Source of the DNA: Alphaproteobacteria bacterium
Lineage (GTDB): Bacteria; Pseudomonadota; Alphaproteobacteria; Reyranellales; Reyranellaceae
DNA: 64,000 nt
Reading direction: 5' to 3'
NCBI GenBank assembly: GCA_016869975.1
Contig: VGCZ01000011.1
Location: forward strand, 57,148-121,147
Part shown: piece after piece, positions 42,445 through 51,034 of the stretch
How the letters are laid out: every line of letters starts with the position of its first letter
How positions within the stretch are numbered: position 1 is the stretch's first letter
Made by a program: the position numbers and the translations under genes
Notes under the pieces: generated by a model
Told to the model about the DNA's origin: nothing
Database searches by the model: none
What the model saw: only the letters and a program-made list of their open reading frames with translations

Positions 42445-43134
42445 ATGGACGAGCCCCACATCCTGGTCGTCGACGACGACCAGCGCTTGCGCGAGTTGCT
42501 GCGCGGCTACCTGTCGCGCAACGGCTTTCGCGTCACCCTGGCCGGCGACGCCGCCGAGGCGCGCCAGAGCATGACGGCGATGCAGTTCGACCTGATGGTG
42601 CTCGACGTGATGATGCCGGGCGAGAGCGGCCTCGAGTTCGCCAGCGCGCTGCGCGCCAAGGATCGTGCGCTCCCGATCCTGATGCTGACGGCGATGAACG
42701 AGCCGCGCGACCGCGTCGCCGGCCTGGAGAGCGGTGTCGACGACTACCTTGCCAAGCCGTTCGAGCCGCGCGAGCTGGTGCTGCGGCTGCAGGCCCTGCT
42801 GCGCCGCGCCGAGCAGCGGCGCGCGCCGCCGCCGGTCGAGAGCGTGACGCTGGGCGGCATGCGCTTCGACCTCGGCCGCGGCGAGCTGCTGCGCGAGAGC
42901 GGCGAGCGCATCCGGCTGACCGAGGCGGAGGTCGTGCTGCTGCGCGCGCTCGCCGCCCGCGACGGCGATCCGGTCGACCGCGAGGCGCTGGCGCGCGAGC
43001 TGGGCGGCGACGTCAACGCGCGCACGATCGACGTGCATGTCACCCGGCTTCGGCGCAAGATCGAGCCCGATCCCCGCTTCCCGCGCTACCTGCTGACGGC
43101 GCGCGGCGCGGGCTACCGGCTGGTGGGCGAATGA
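42445..43134 (+). CDS. OmpR-family response regulator
   Basis: A 229-residue two-component regulator. The receiver domain has ILVVDDDQRLRELL, the phospho-Asp in LMVLDVMMPGESG and the conserved Lys in DDYLAKPFEPREL. The C-terminal winged helix ends VNARTIDVHVTRLRRKI...GAGYRLVGE. It is 5 bases after marR and is followed, after a palindromic element, by the kinase. Close to the OmpR type that pairs with EnvZ-like kinases. Confidence 0.93.
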   Translation: MDEPHILVVDDDQRLRELLRGYLSRNGFRVTLAGDAAEARQSMTAMQFDLMVLDVMMPGESGLEFASALRAKDRALPILMLTAMNEPRDRVAGLESGVDDYLAKPFEPRELVLRLQALLRRAEQRRAPPPVESVTLGGMRFDLGRGELLRESGERIRLTEAEVVLLRALAARDGDPVDREALARELGGDVNARTIDVHVTRLRRKIEPDPRFPRYLLTARGAGYRLVGE

Positions 43135-43161
43135 CGCGAGGCGGAGCGCATATGTGTTGTG

Positions 43162-43277
43162 CTCTACCTTCCCCCGGAGGGGCAAGGTGGCGTGCGAAGC
43201 GCGCCGGATGGGGGATGCCTCAACGCGCGCGGTGTCCGTCTTCGACATCCCCCTTCCCCCTCCGGGGGAAGGTAGAG
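43162..43277. repeat. Long palindromic intergenic element before the kinase gene
   Basis: A left arm starting CTCTACCTTCCCCC at 43162 and a right arm ending GGGGGAAGGTAGAG at 43277 are near-perfect complements. Further complementary bases (GGGGGATG and CATCCCCC) lie inside. It belongs to the same general type as the CTTCCCC hairpins at 11348 and 20736. Confidence 0.75.
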
Positions 43278-43285
43278 CCAAACCC

Positions 43286-44704
43286 GTGACTATCGGCGAC
43301 CTCGGTCGCGCCGGCGTCATGCGGCCGCTCGCGACCTTGCGCAACGCCTTGCTGCGCGCGCTGCACTATCTGCGCGACCTCAGGCCGCGCCAGGCCGTCG
43401 GCACCTTGGTGCCGCGCACCCTGTTCGGCCGCGCCACGCTCGCCATCATGATGCCGGCGCTGGTGCTGCAGATCTTCGTCACCTGGCTGTTCTACGACAT
43501 CCTCTGGGACAACGTGACAAGGCGCATGGCGCGCTCGCTGGTCGGCGACATCAACCTGGTGATCGCCGCGCACGAGCGCTTCGGCCCCGATGATGCGCGC
43601 TTCCAATGGCTGCTCGAGCGCGCCGAGATCGACTTCCGCGGCCCCATGACCTTCACCAAGGGCGAGAAGATCGCGCCGTGGCCCGGGCCGCCGCTGTTCA
43701 GCATCATGCAGCGCGAGCTCGCCGGCATGCTCGATCTCTACCTGCAGCGGCCCTACGCCATCGACGCCGAGTCGCAGGAGAAGAAGGTGATCATCGCCGT
43801 GCAGCTGCCCGACGGCACGCTGCGCATGGTGGCGCCGCTTTCCCGGTTGTGGACGCGCACCTCCTGGCTGTTCGTCGTGCTGATCGCCGGCATGAGCCTC
43901 ATCCTCTTCGGGCTGGCCATCCTGTTCGTGCGCCGCGAGCTGCGGCCGGTGACCAAGCTGGGCATGATCGCCGACGCGCTCGGCAAGGGCCGCGACGTGC
44001 CGGATTTCCGGCCCGAGGGTTCGATCGAGGCGCGCCAGACCGCCAGCGCCTTCCTCACCATGCGCGAGCGGCTGGGTCGGCAAATCCAGCAGCGCGCCGA
44101 AATGCTGGCCGGCGTCAGCCACGACCTGCGCACGCCGTTGACGCGCATGAAGCTCAGCCTCGCCATGCTCGACGACATGCCGGAGAAGCGCGAGCTGGAG
44201 GCCGATGTCGCCGACATGGAGCGCATGATCGAAGGCTATCTCGCCTTCGCCCGCGGCGAGGGCGACGAGCAGCCGGTCGACACCGACCTGTCGCACCTGA
44301 TCGCCGATGTCGTCGAGGGCGCGCGGCGCGCCGGCGCCGGCGTCGCGACGCGCATCGAGGGCGAGCCGCACGCCATTGTGCGGCCGCTGGCGATGAAGCG
44401 CGCCATCGGCAACCTGGTATCCAACGCCCAACGCTACGGCAGCCGGGTCGAGGTCGCGTTCGTGCGCCGCAAGTCGGCGATCGAGGTGATCGTCGACGAC
44501 GACGGGCCGGGCATCCCGGCGGCGCGGCGCGAGGAGATGTTTCGCCCCTTCCACCGGCTCGACCGCTCGCGCAATCCGCGCACCGGCGGCGTCGGCCTGG
44601 GGCTGACCATCGCGCGCGATGTGGCGCGCAGCCATGGCGGCGACGTCCATCTCGAGGACTCGCCGCTGGGGGGCTTGCGCGCGCGGATCAGGGTGCCGGT
44701 GTAG
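43286..44704 (+). CDS. EnvZ-like sensor histidine kinase
   Basis: Membrane sensor kinase, 472 residues from GTG 43286 (ATG 43319 is an alternative). Order: first membrane helix (LAIMMPALVLQIFVTWLFYD), a periplasmic domain, a second helix (WLFVVLIAGMSLILFGLAIL), HAMP, the HisKA box AGVSHDLRTPLTRM and an ATPase domain with NLVSNAQRYG, DDDGPGIP and GGVGLGLTIARDV. It forms a pair with the OmpR-type regulator before it. A palindromic element separates the two genes. Confidence 0.92.
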   Translation: MTIGDLGRAGVMRPLATLRNALLRALHYLRDLRPRQAVGTLVPRTLFGRATLAIMMPALVLQIFVTWLFYDILWDNVTRRMARSLVGDINLVIAAHERFGPDDARFQWLLERAEIDFRGPMTFTKGEKIAPWPGPPLFSIMQRELAGMLDLYLQRPYAIDAESQEKKVIIAVQLPDGTLRMVAPLSRLWTRTSWLFVVLIAGMSLILFGLAILFVRRELRPVTKLGMIADALGKGRDVPDFRPEGSIEARQTASAFLTMRERLGRQIQQRAEMLAGVSHDLRTPLTRMKLSLAMLDDMPEKRELEADVADMERMIEGYLAFARGEGDEQPVDTDLSHLIADVVEGARRAGAGVATRIEGEPHAIVRPLAMKRAIGNLVSNAQRYGSRVEVAFVRRKSAIEVIVDDDGPGIPAARREEMFRPFHRLDRSRNPRTGGVGLGLTIARDVARSHGGDVHLEDSPLGGLRARIRVPV

Positions 44705-44717
44705 CCGGGCGACCCGG

Positions 44718-45161
44718 TCAGCCGATCGTGACACCGTGCGCGGCGCAGGCCGCACCGACATCGGCCGGCGCGAAGTTGCCGCGCGCCGTCAGGCGATCAA
44801 GATCCTGGAACATCGGCGCCAACCGCGACGCCGAGGAACTCAGCACCAGCACGCGCGCGGCGCGCGCCGTCTCGTTGCGATAGCCATGGCGCGAGCCGGC
44901 TGGCGCGAAGATGAACGAGCCGGCGCCGGCGACGCGGGCGCCCGCGTCGGTGTCCAGCGTCAGCTCGCCTTCGATGACGAAGAAGGACTCGTCGTCGTGG
45001 TCATGGACGTGCGGCGGTACGCCGTAGCCGGCCGGCACCTCATGATCGGCGACAAAGAGCGGGCCGGCGGCGCCGGCGCTCTTCACCAGCATCGGCGCCC
45101 CCAGCACGTTGAGGGCCTGGCCGGCCTGGGGGCCGACGATCGCGATCTGTGGCTCTGCCAT
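44718..45161 (-). CDS. Cupin-domain protein
   Basis: A 147-residue single cupin. The metal-binding motif 1 is PPHVHDHDDESFFVIEGEL (two His, Glu) and motif 2 contains FIFAPAGSRHGYRN. No signal peptide. It is divergent from a LysR-type gene with a perfect operator-like palindrome between them, so it is the probable target of that regulator. Substrate unknown; similar proteins act in sugar or aromatic metabolism. Confidence 0.85.
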   Translation of the reverse strand: MAEPQIAIVGPQAGQALNVLGAPMLVKSAGAAGPLFVADHEVPAGYGVPPHVHDHDDESFFVIEGELTLDTDAGARVAGAGSFIFAPAGSRHGYRNETARAARVLVLSSSASRLAPMFQDLDRLTARGNFAPADVGAACAAHGVTIG

Positions 45162-45235
45162 GAGAATTCTCCTCCCGAAGCGCCCCTGGAATAATCGCGA
45201 TCGACCCCGTCGGGTAGCCGGCCGATCATGGACAA

Positions 45236-45258
45236 ATTGTTCGGATTACGCGAACAAT
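45236..45258. promoter_or_regulatory. LysR-type operator (perfect dyad)
   Basis: ATTGTTCG and CGAACAAT, separated by seven bases, lie between the divergent cupin and lysR genes, 8 bases before the lysR ATG. It contains the T-N11-A pattern expected of LysR boxes. Confidence 0.75.
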
Positions 45259-45265
45259 AGCCGCC

Positions 45266-46159
45266 ATGGATCTCCTGGACGGCATGCGGGTTTTCGTGCG
45301 CGTGGTCGACGAGGCGAGCTTCACGCGCGCCGCCCAGGCGCTGCGCCTGTCGCGCTCCTCGGCCAGCGAGAAGGTGCGCGAACTCGAAGAGTCGCTGGGC
45401 GTGCGACTGCTGCAGCGCACGACGCGGCGCGTGGGCGTCACCGAGGCGGGGCGCGCCTTCTATGCCCGCAGCCGCCGCGCCATCGAAGAGGCCGACGCGG
45501 CGCGACGCGAGGCGCAAGCGCTCAGCCGCGATCCCCGGGGGCGGCTGCGCGTCGGCGCGCCCGAGATGTTCGCGCGGCTATTCCTGGTGCCAGCGCTGAC
45601 CGCCTTTCTGCGGCGCTATCCATCGGTATCGGTCGAGTTGATCGAAGCGGTGCGCGCCGCCAATCTCGTCGAGGAAGAACTCGACGTGTCGATCCGTATC
45701 GCCGGCGCGCTGGAGCCCGGCCTTGTCGCGCGACGCATCGGCTCATCGCGCGTCGTGATCTGCGCCGCGCCTGGCTATCTGAGCGATCGCGGCGCGCCGC
45801 TGTCGCCCGATGACGTTCAGGCGCATGACTGCCTCGGGTTCGCGCCGCTCGCATGGGGTCGTCTGTGGACGTTCGCGCGCGACGGCCAGACGCGGCGCGT
45901 CGACATCACGCCGCGCGTGATGTGCACGGGCTCGGAATCCTTGCTGACCTGCGCGCGCGCCGGACTTGGCCTCGCGCCATTGCCGCATTGGGCTGTCGGC
46001 GACGACATTGCGAGCGGCGCGCTCGTATCGGTGCTGCCCGACTGGTCGACACAGGAGGTCGGCGTCCACGCGATCTACCCCTCGAACCGCCAGGTGCCGA
46101 CCAAGGTCCGCGCCTTCGTCGCCCACATCGCGCGCGAGCTGAAGGCCCGCGGCCTCTAG
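45266..46159 (+). CDS. LysR family transcriptional regulator
   Basis: A 297-residue regulator. The N-terminal helix-turn-helix is DLLDGMRVFVRVVDEASFTRAAQALRLSRSSASEKVRELE in the usual arrangement (AAQALRLSRSSASEKV is the recognition part). The ligand domain has RLRVGAPEMFARLFLVPALTAFL. It is likely to control the divergent cupin gene and itself. Its 3' end overlaps the convergent csaA by a few bases. Confidence 0.92.
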   Translation: MDLLDGMRVFVRVVDEASFTRAAQALRLSRSSASEKVRELEESLGVRLLQRTTRRVGVTEAGRAFYARSRRAIEEADAARREAQALSRDPRGRLRVGAPEMFARLFLVPALTAFLRRYPSVSVELIEAVRAANLVEEELDVSIRIAGALEPGLVARRIGSSRVVICAAPGYLSDRGAPLSPDDVQAHDCLGFAPLAWGRLWTFARDGQTRRVDITPRVMCTGSESLLTCARAGLGLAPLPHWAVGDDIASGALVSVLPDWSTQEVGVHAIYPSNRQVPTKVRAFVAHIARELKARGL

Positions 46160-46497
46160 AACAGCTTGCCGCCGTTGGGCACGGCCTTGTCGGGCACGAT
46201 CAGCACCACGCCGCCGGTCTCGTCGGGAAAGCCCAAGGTCAGCACCTGCGACATGAACTTGCCGATCTGGCGCGGCGGAAAGTTCACGACGGCGGCGACC
46301 TGGCGGCCGACCAGCGCCTCGGGCGTGTAGTGCGTGGTGAGCTGGGCGGAGGATTTGCGCGTGCCGAGCTCGGTGCCGAAGTCGATCACCAGCTGGATCG
46401 CCGGCTTGCGCGCGCCCTCGAAGGGTCGCGCCTCGACGATGGTGCCGACGCGGATGTCGACGCGCTCGAAGTCGGGAAACGTGATGGTCTCGCTCAT
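46156..46497 (-). CDS. csaA: CsaA-like tRNA-binding-domain protein
   Basis: A 113-residue OB-fold protein of the CsaA type (export chaperone with a tRNA-binding fold). It begins ITFPDFERVDIRVGTIVEA and contains RQVAAVVNFPPRQIGKFMSQVLTLGF and VVLIVPDKAVPNGGKL, all family motifs. It shares bases with the end of lysR on the other strand. Confidence 0.92.
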   Translation of the reverse strand: MSETITFPDFERVDIRVGTIVEARPFEGARKPAIQLVIDFGTELGTRKSSAQLTTHYTPEALVGRQVAAVVNFPPRQIGKFMSQVLTLGFPDETGGVVLIVPDKAVPNGGKLF

Positions 46498-46514
46498 GCC
46501 GCCGACCATAGCGC

Positions 46515-46549
46515 AAAAAGCAAAAGGGCCGCTCCTGGGGAGCGGCCCT
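46515..46549 (-). terminator. Intrinsic terminator after the phasin gene
   Basis: On the minus strand, an 11-bp perfect stem (AGGGCCGCTCC arm) with a 3-base loop is followed by TTTTGCTTTTT. It lies between the phasin stop and csaA. Confidence 0.88.
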
Positions 46550-46613
46550 GTGTCGAACCGGCAAGCGGGGGAGGAGGTGCCGCTGGCCCGACGATTGCTG
46601 GACGCCTGCGCGC

Positions 46614-47180
46614 TCAGTTCTTCTTGGCGAGCAGCGCCTTGACCTCTTCGATCACCTCGGCGACGCGCGCGTTGACGGCGTCGAGCGTCTGCGCGTTGCT
46701 CTTGGCGATCATCTCCGACAGCTCGCGCAAATTGGCGATCGCCGTCTCGTAGGTCTTCTTGGCGACGTCGGCCTGCTTGGCGGCCTTCTCCTCGAAGGAG
46801 GCGGCGGCCATGATCTCGCTGGCGGCCTTGCTGAAGTCCTCGGTCATCGCCTTGACCATCTCGGCCTGGCGCTCGGCCAGCGTCTTGAACGCCTCGAAGG
46901 CAGCCTGGTTGGCGGTGGTCATGACGGCGATGTTCTTGCGCTGCGCCTCGGCGATCGCCTCGACGTTGAACGCCGTCGGGAACTTGAAGTCGGCGGCGGT
47001 CGGCATCTTGAACTCGCCCCACGCCTTGGTGAAGTCGACGTCGGCGAAGGGGAACTTGAAGGTCGGGGTCATCGGTTTCTCCATCTCGGGGGCCGCCACT
47101 GCGGTTGCACTCTGGGCGGCCACGGTCACGGCGGGCTTGGCGGCGCTGGCGCCCCTGGCGGAAGCTTTGCGAGCGGCCAT
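46614..47180 (-). CDS. Phasin family protein
   Basis: Polyhydroxyalkanoate-granule surface protein of 188 residues. It has an Ala/Lys-rich low-complexity N-terminus, then the phasin helical region with FNVEAIAEAQRKNIAVMTTANQAAFEAFKTLAERQAEM in family form (key parts EAQRKNIAVMTTANQAAFE and TLAERQAEMV). ATG 47180 has AGGAGA upstream. It indicates that the organism stores polyhydroxyalkanoate. A terminator follows. Confidence 0.9.
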   Translation of the reverse strand: MAARKASARGASAAKPAVTVAAQSATAVAAPEMEKPMTPTFKFPFADVDFTKAWGEFKMPTAADFKFPTAFNVEAIAEAQRKNIAVMTTANQAAFEAFKTLAERQAEMVKAMTEDFSKAASEIMAAASFEEKAAKQADVAKKTYETAIANLRELSEMIAKSNAQTLDAVNARVAEVIEEVKALLAKKN

Positions 47181-47355
47181 CGGGGGTCTCCTGTGCCTGA
47201 CCTCGAAAGCGCTACCGGGAGACGCCGCCAACGAGATCCTGTTGATCGCTGCTGCAGTCTTGTGCGCTGCAACATGACATCCGTGTATGCTTCTTAGTGC
47301 GCTGCGTCAAGGCGGACTTGTGCGATGCACAATACCCATGCCGCCAGCGCCGCAA

Positions 47356-48000
47356 TCAGGGCGGGCTCGGCTCGGCCTCGGCCGGCGGCGCTTCCGGAGG
47401 CTGGCGGCGGCGCCGTGATGAGATATTTTTCGCAATCTTATCAAATCGTTGAGCCCATCCTTCGAGAGTCTTCAGGCGCGAATCCAGGGTCACCATGGTC
47501 TTGCCGAGGTCGGCGCTGTCGTCGCGCAGCCATGTTCTGAGGACGACCACGTGCAAGGCAGCCAGCGATTTCTGCCGCACCGCACCAACCACCCCCTCGG
47601 CGGTCAGCCCGCTGGCCTCCAGGATCACCGCCATGGCGCGCATCAGCGCGGGACGCAACGCCAGGGCCGCCAGCGGATCGCGGGCCAGACCCTCGGCGAG
47701 CGCCGCGACGGCCTCGCGATGCGGCCGCAGCAGGTCGTAGCGGCGCATCATGGTGTCGAACAGGCGGTCACGCACGGTCTCGTCGGGGTCCTGCGCTTCC
47801 TCGACGCCGTCGAGCACCTGGCGGTCGATATCGGCCAGGAAGGCGCTGACGATCGCCGCCTTGGTCGGGAACTGGCCGTAGAGCGCGGCAAAGGGTACCG
47901 CCGCCTCGGTCGCGATGGCGCGCAGGGTAACGTCGCGCCACCCGCGTTTGGCGATCAGCTGGAGGGTGGCGGCGATGATGGCGGCGCGCTGGTCGGACAT
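47356..48000 (-). CDS. TetR family regulator, COQ9-like C-terminus
   Basis: A 214-residue protein. The N-terminal helix-turn-helix is IIAATLQLIAKRGWRDVTLRAIATEAAVPFAALYGQFPTKAAIV in form (key part VPFAALYGQFPTKAAIV). The C-terminal domain resembles the COQ9-like TetR branch. The tail is Pro/Glu-rich. It is upstream of the phasin gene on the same strand, 175 bases away. Confidence 0.8.
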   Translation of the reverse strand: MSDQRAAIIAATLQLIAKRGWRDVTLRAIATEAAVPFAALYGQFPTKAAIVSAFLADIDRQVLDGVEEAQDPDETVRDRLFDTMMRRYDLLRPHREAVAALAEGLARDPLAALALRPALMRAMAVILEASGLTAEGVVGAVRQKSLAALHVVVLRTWLRDDSADLGKTMVTLDSRLKTLEGWAQRFDKIAKNISSRRRRQPPEAPPAEAEPSPP

Positions 48001-48051
48001 GGGTAGAACCTAAGTTCGCCGTCCGCTTCCCGCCATGGCAAACGGACGCGC

Positions 48052-48714
48052 CTATCGTCGCGCGCCGGCTTCCTCGAGCAAGCGCACGATCGCCGCCTGG
48101 CCGCGCTGCCTGGCATGCGCCAAAGGCGTGACGCCCTGGCCGTCGGCGATATCGACGCGCGCGCCCGCCTTGAGCAGCAAACGCACGATCTCGGTATGCG
48201 CCGCACCGCCATCGCCCAGTATGATCGCCTCGAGCAGCGCGGTCCAACCCAGCCGGTTGACGTGGTCGATGTCGATCGTCGTCGCCAGCAGCACGCGCAC
48301 GACCTCGACATGCCCGTAATGCGCGGCGGGAATCAGCGCCGTGCCGCCAAAGCGATTGACGCTCTTGAGGTCGGCGCCGGCCGCCAGGGTCATGCGCAGG
48401 ATCTCGACGCGACCGCGCGCGCCGGCGAGCAGATAGGGGCTGTCCTGGATCGAATCCTTGGCGTTGACGTCGGAGCCGGCGGCGATCAGCGCGCGGGCGA
48501 CCTCGACATGATTGCCCTGGGTCGCCGCCAACAGCGCCGTGCGGCCAGACGCGTCGCGCGCCTTCACATCGGCGCCCGCGCCCAACAGACGGTTCACCGT
48601 CGCCAGGTCGCCGGCCGCGGCCGCGGCGATCAGCTCGACGGCCGGCTGCGCGATAGCGGATCCCGAAGCCAGGATCATCGACAACACCCCGCACAGGACG
48701 CGACGGCGCAGCAT
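48052..48714 (-). CDS. Exported ankyrin-repeat protein
   Basis: A 220-residue protein with a signal peptide (VLCGVLSMILASGSAIAQ) and five or six ankyrin repeats: units such as ASGRTALLAATQGNHVEVARALIAAGSDVNAKD and GVTPLAHARQRGQAAIVRLLEEAG. It is expected in the periplasm, where ankyrin proteins bind partner proteins. It ends two bases after the deaminase gene begins its tail region; both are on the minus strand with the deaminase gene upstream. Confidence 0.9.
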   Translation of the reverse strand: MLRRRVLCGVLSMILASGSAIAQPAVELIAAAAAGDLATVNRLLGAGADVKARDASGRTALLAATQGNHVEVARALIAAGSDVNAKDSIQDSPYLLAGARGRVEILRMTLAAGADLKSVNRFGGTALIPAAHYGHVEVVRVLLATTIDIDHVNRLGWTALLEAIILGDGGAAHTEIVRLLLKAGARVDIADGQGVTPLAHARQRGQAAIVRLLEEAGARR

Positions 48715-48716
48715 GT

Positions 48717-49157
48717 CTAGCGCGGCGCCCGGGGCGCGCCGGCGTCGGTCAGGCCCTCGCCATGGACCATCCTGCCGATGCCGGCGGCGTGGGCGGCTTC
48801 CTCGCAGAGGAAGCAGGGCCGCGACGATGAATACAACGTCGCGCCGCGAATCGAGCCGCCGCCCGCGCGACGACGCGCGTCGGCGATCGCCTCGCGCTCG
48901 GCATGCGCCGCTGTATCGCCGCGCGAGATCACCGCGCTGGGCGCCTGGCCGATGATGCGCCCGTCGAGCACGACGACCGCGCCATAACCCTGGTCGCCGG
49001 CGGCGATGGCGCGGCGGCGCATCTCGAAGGCGCGCGCCATGAAGCCCGGGTCGTCCGCCGGCACGGGCTGCTCGATCTCCTCGCGCGCCGTCGCCGGGCG
49101 CGCCGCGAGGACCATGGCGCCGGCGATGGCGGCGCGACGTGGGATCATCGGCGTCAT
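48717..49157 (-). CDS. Exported nucleoside/CMP deaminase-like protein
   Basis: A 146-residue zinc deaminase-fold protein. The zinc motif is TAAHAEREAIADARR (HAE) and SSRPCFLCEEAAHAAG (PCxxC), as in tRNA-adenosine or guanine deaminases. Unusually it begins with a twin-arginine-like signal (PRRAAIAGAMVLAARPATA) and so should be exported. ATG 49157 overlaps the proC stop (ATGA). An in-frame Met at 49148 is an alternative start. Confidence 0.85.
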   Translation of the reverse strand: MTPMIPRRAAIAGAMVLAARPATAREEIEQPVPADDPGFMARAFEMRRRAIAAGDQGYGAVVVLDGRIIGQAPSAVISRGDTAAHAEREAIADARRRAGGGSIRGATLYSSSRPCFLCEEAAHAAGIGRMVHGEGLTDAGAPRAPR

Positions 49158-49963
49158 CCCGCCAGCTCGCGGCTGCGCCGCGTGGCGGCGTCGATGGCGC
49201 GATCGAACAGCGGCTGCATGGCGTCGCCGGCCATCAGCACCTTCAGCGCCTCGGCGGTGGTGCCGCCCGGGCTGGTGACGTTGATGCGCAGTTGCGCGGC
49301 GCTGTCGGCGGAGCGCGCCAGCAGCTCGCCCGAGCCCGAGACTGTGCCGCGCGCCAGCTTGGTCGCCAGCTCGGCCGGCAGGCCGGCCTTCACGCCGGCC
49401 GTCGCCATCGCCTCGGCGAGCAGGAAGACATAGGCCGGGCCGCTGCCCGACACCGCCGTCACCGCGTCCATCAGGCCCTCGTCGTCGACCCAATCGACGC
49501 TGCCGACGGCCGACAGCAGATCCTGGCAGCGCGCGCGCTCGGCCGGGCCAACGCCGGGTCCGGCGACGCATACCGTCACGCCGCGCCGCACCGCCGCCGG
49601 CGTGTTGGGCATGGCGCGCACCAGCTTGGCGCGCGCGCCGAGGTGCTGGCGGAAATAGGCGAGCGTCTTGCCGGCGGCGATCGACAGGAAGGTGGCGCCG
49701 GCCTCGGCGAAGCGGCGCAGGCCGGGCAGCGCGACATCCATGGTCTGCGGCTTGACCGCGAGCACGACCAGATCGGGCGCGAAGGACGCCGGCAGCTTGT
49801 CGATCGAGCCGACGACGATGGCGCCGGCGATCTTCGGCTGGATCGCCTCGACCGGCTCGATTACCGCGAGGTCGGCGGGCTTGAGGCCACGCTCCAGCCA
49901 GCCCTCGAGCATCGCGCCGCCCATCTTGCCGCATCCCACCAGCAGCAACCTGCCGCCCGCCAT
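49154..49963 (-). CDS. proC: Pyrroline-5-carboxylate reductase
   Basis: Last step of proline synthesis (269 residues). The NAD(P)-binding start is LLLVGCGKMGGAMLEGWL, and the family C-terminal motif is ATKLARGTVSGSGELL followed by NVTSPGGTTAEAL. ATG 49963 has a GGAGGGG ribosome site. It overlaps the deaminase-like gene downstream by four bases. Confidence 0.95.
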   Translation of the reverse strand: MAGGRLLLVGCGKMGGAMLEGWLERGLKPADLAVIEPVEAIQPKIAGAIVVGSIDKLPASFAPDLVVLAVKPQTMDVALPGLRRFAEAGATFLSIAAGKTLAYFRQHLGARAKLVRAMPNTPAAVRRGVTVCVAGPGVGPAERARCQDLLSAVGSVDWVDDEGLMDAVTAVSGSGPAYVFLLAEAMATAGVKAGLPAELATKLARGTVSGSGELLARSADSAAQLRINVTSPGGTTAEALKVLMAGDAMQPLFDRAIDAATRRSRELAG

Positions 49964-50030
49964 GGTCCCCTCCGGTCCGTAGTGGCGCCGACCATACACC
50001 GGCCCCTTCTCCCCGCGAAGGCGGAAGGAA

Positions 50031-50753
50031 CTACACCTTCGGCGGCACGAACATGTAGCCGACGCCGCGCACGGTGCGGATGGTCTCGGGGTGCGCCGGG
50101 TCGACCTCGATCTTCTTGCGCAGGCGCAGAATGCGCTGGTCCATGGCGCGGTCGAAGGCCTCGAGCTCGCGATGCGCGGTGCTCTCCAGCAGCCAGTCGC
50201 GCGCCAGCGGCCGGTTGGGATTGTCGGCGAAGAGCTTAAGCAGGTCGAACTCGCTGGCCGCGAGGGTCTCGCTCTCGCCGCTGGCGGTGTCGATCAGCGC
50301 GCGCGTGTCGAGGTCGAGCTCGCAGCGGCCCATGCGCACGCGCTTGCCGTCGTTGACCGGCCGTGCCGCCGCGCGCGGCGCGCGGCGCAGCACGGAGCGC
50401 ACGCGGGCCAGCAGCTCGCGCGGTTCGTAGGGCTTGGCGATGTAGTCGTCGGCGCCGGTCTCCAGGCCGACGACCCGGTCGATGGTGTCGCTGGCGGCGG
50501 TGACCATGACGATGCCGACATGCGCGTCGCGGCCGCGCAGCCAACGCGCCAGGGTGAGCCCGTCCTCGCCGGGCAGGCCGACATCGAGCAGCACCAGCGC
50601 CGCCGCCTCGCGCTCGATGGTTCGGCGCAGGCCGGCGCCGCCATCCACGCCGGTGACGCGAAAGCCCTGCTTCTCAAGATACTGCAGCAGCAAACGACGC
50701 TGCGTCGCATCGTCCTCGACAACGATCAGATGCGGTCGGTCATCCCCCGCCAC
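50031..50753 (-). CDS. OmpR-family response regulator
   Basis: A winged-helix response regulator, about 240 residues from GTG 50753 (a longer reading to 50789 is in frame). The receiver has LIVVEDDATQRRLLLQYL, the phospho-Asp in LVLLDVGLPGEDG and the Lys in DDYIAKPYEPREL. The output domain ends TIRTVRGVGYMFVPPK. It is similar to TorR-type regulators, which pair with hybrid kinases. It is divergent from the hybrid kinase at 51035 and is its probable partner. Confidence 0.9.
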   Translation of the reverse strand: MAGDDRPHLIVVEDDATQRRLLLQYLEKQGFRVTGVDGGAGLRRTIEREAAALVLLDVGLPGEDGLTLARWLRGRDAHVGIVMVTAASDTIDRVVGLETGADDYIAKPYEPRELLARVRSVLRRAPRAAARPVNDGKRVRMGRCELDLDTRALIDTASGESETLAASEFDLLKLFADNPNRPLARDWLLESTAHRELEAFDRAMDQRILRLRKKIEVDPAHPETIRTVRGVGYMFVPPKV

Positions 50754-50793
50754 GCCACTGCTCCCCCCGGTCGCACGGCGACCGCACACGGCT

Positions 50794-50823
50794 CCCTCTT
50801 CCCGCTTCCGGGGAGAGGGAGGA
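50794..50823. repeat. Hairpin of the CTCCCC family
   Basis: CTCCCTCTTCCC and GGGGAGAGGGAG are complements with one mismatch around a short loop. It lies between the divergent response regulator and hybrid kinase genes, among their promoters. Confidence 0.55.
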
Positions 50824-51034
50824 CAACGCCGTCCGCGATAACCCTACCCTCAATCGGGCGGCAGATTGCTACATGTTGGAGCGGTTGAACAGGATCGCCC
50901 CGTGCGGGCGGGCGAACGCCTCGTCCGGACGGCGACGCCGCATCCCACGTCACAGACGTTACAATCGGCCCGCCGCCGCGAGACATGCGTGTGACAATCG
51001 GCTGCGAGGTTGGCGGGTCCGGTCAGAGGGACCC

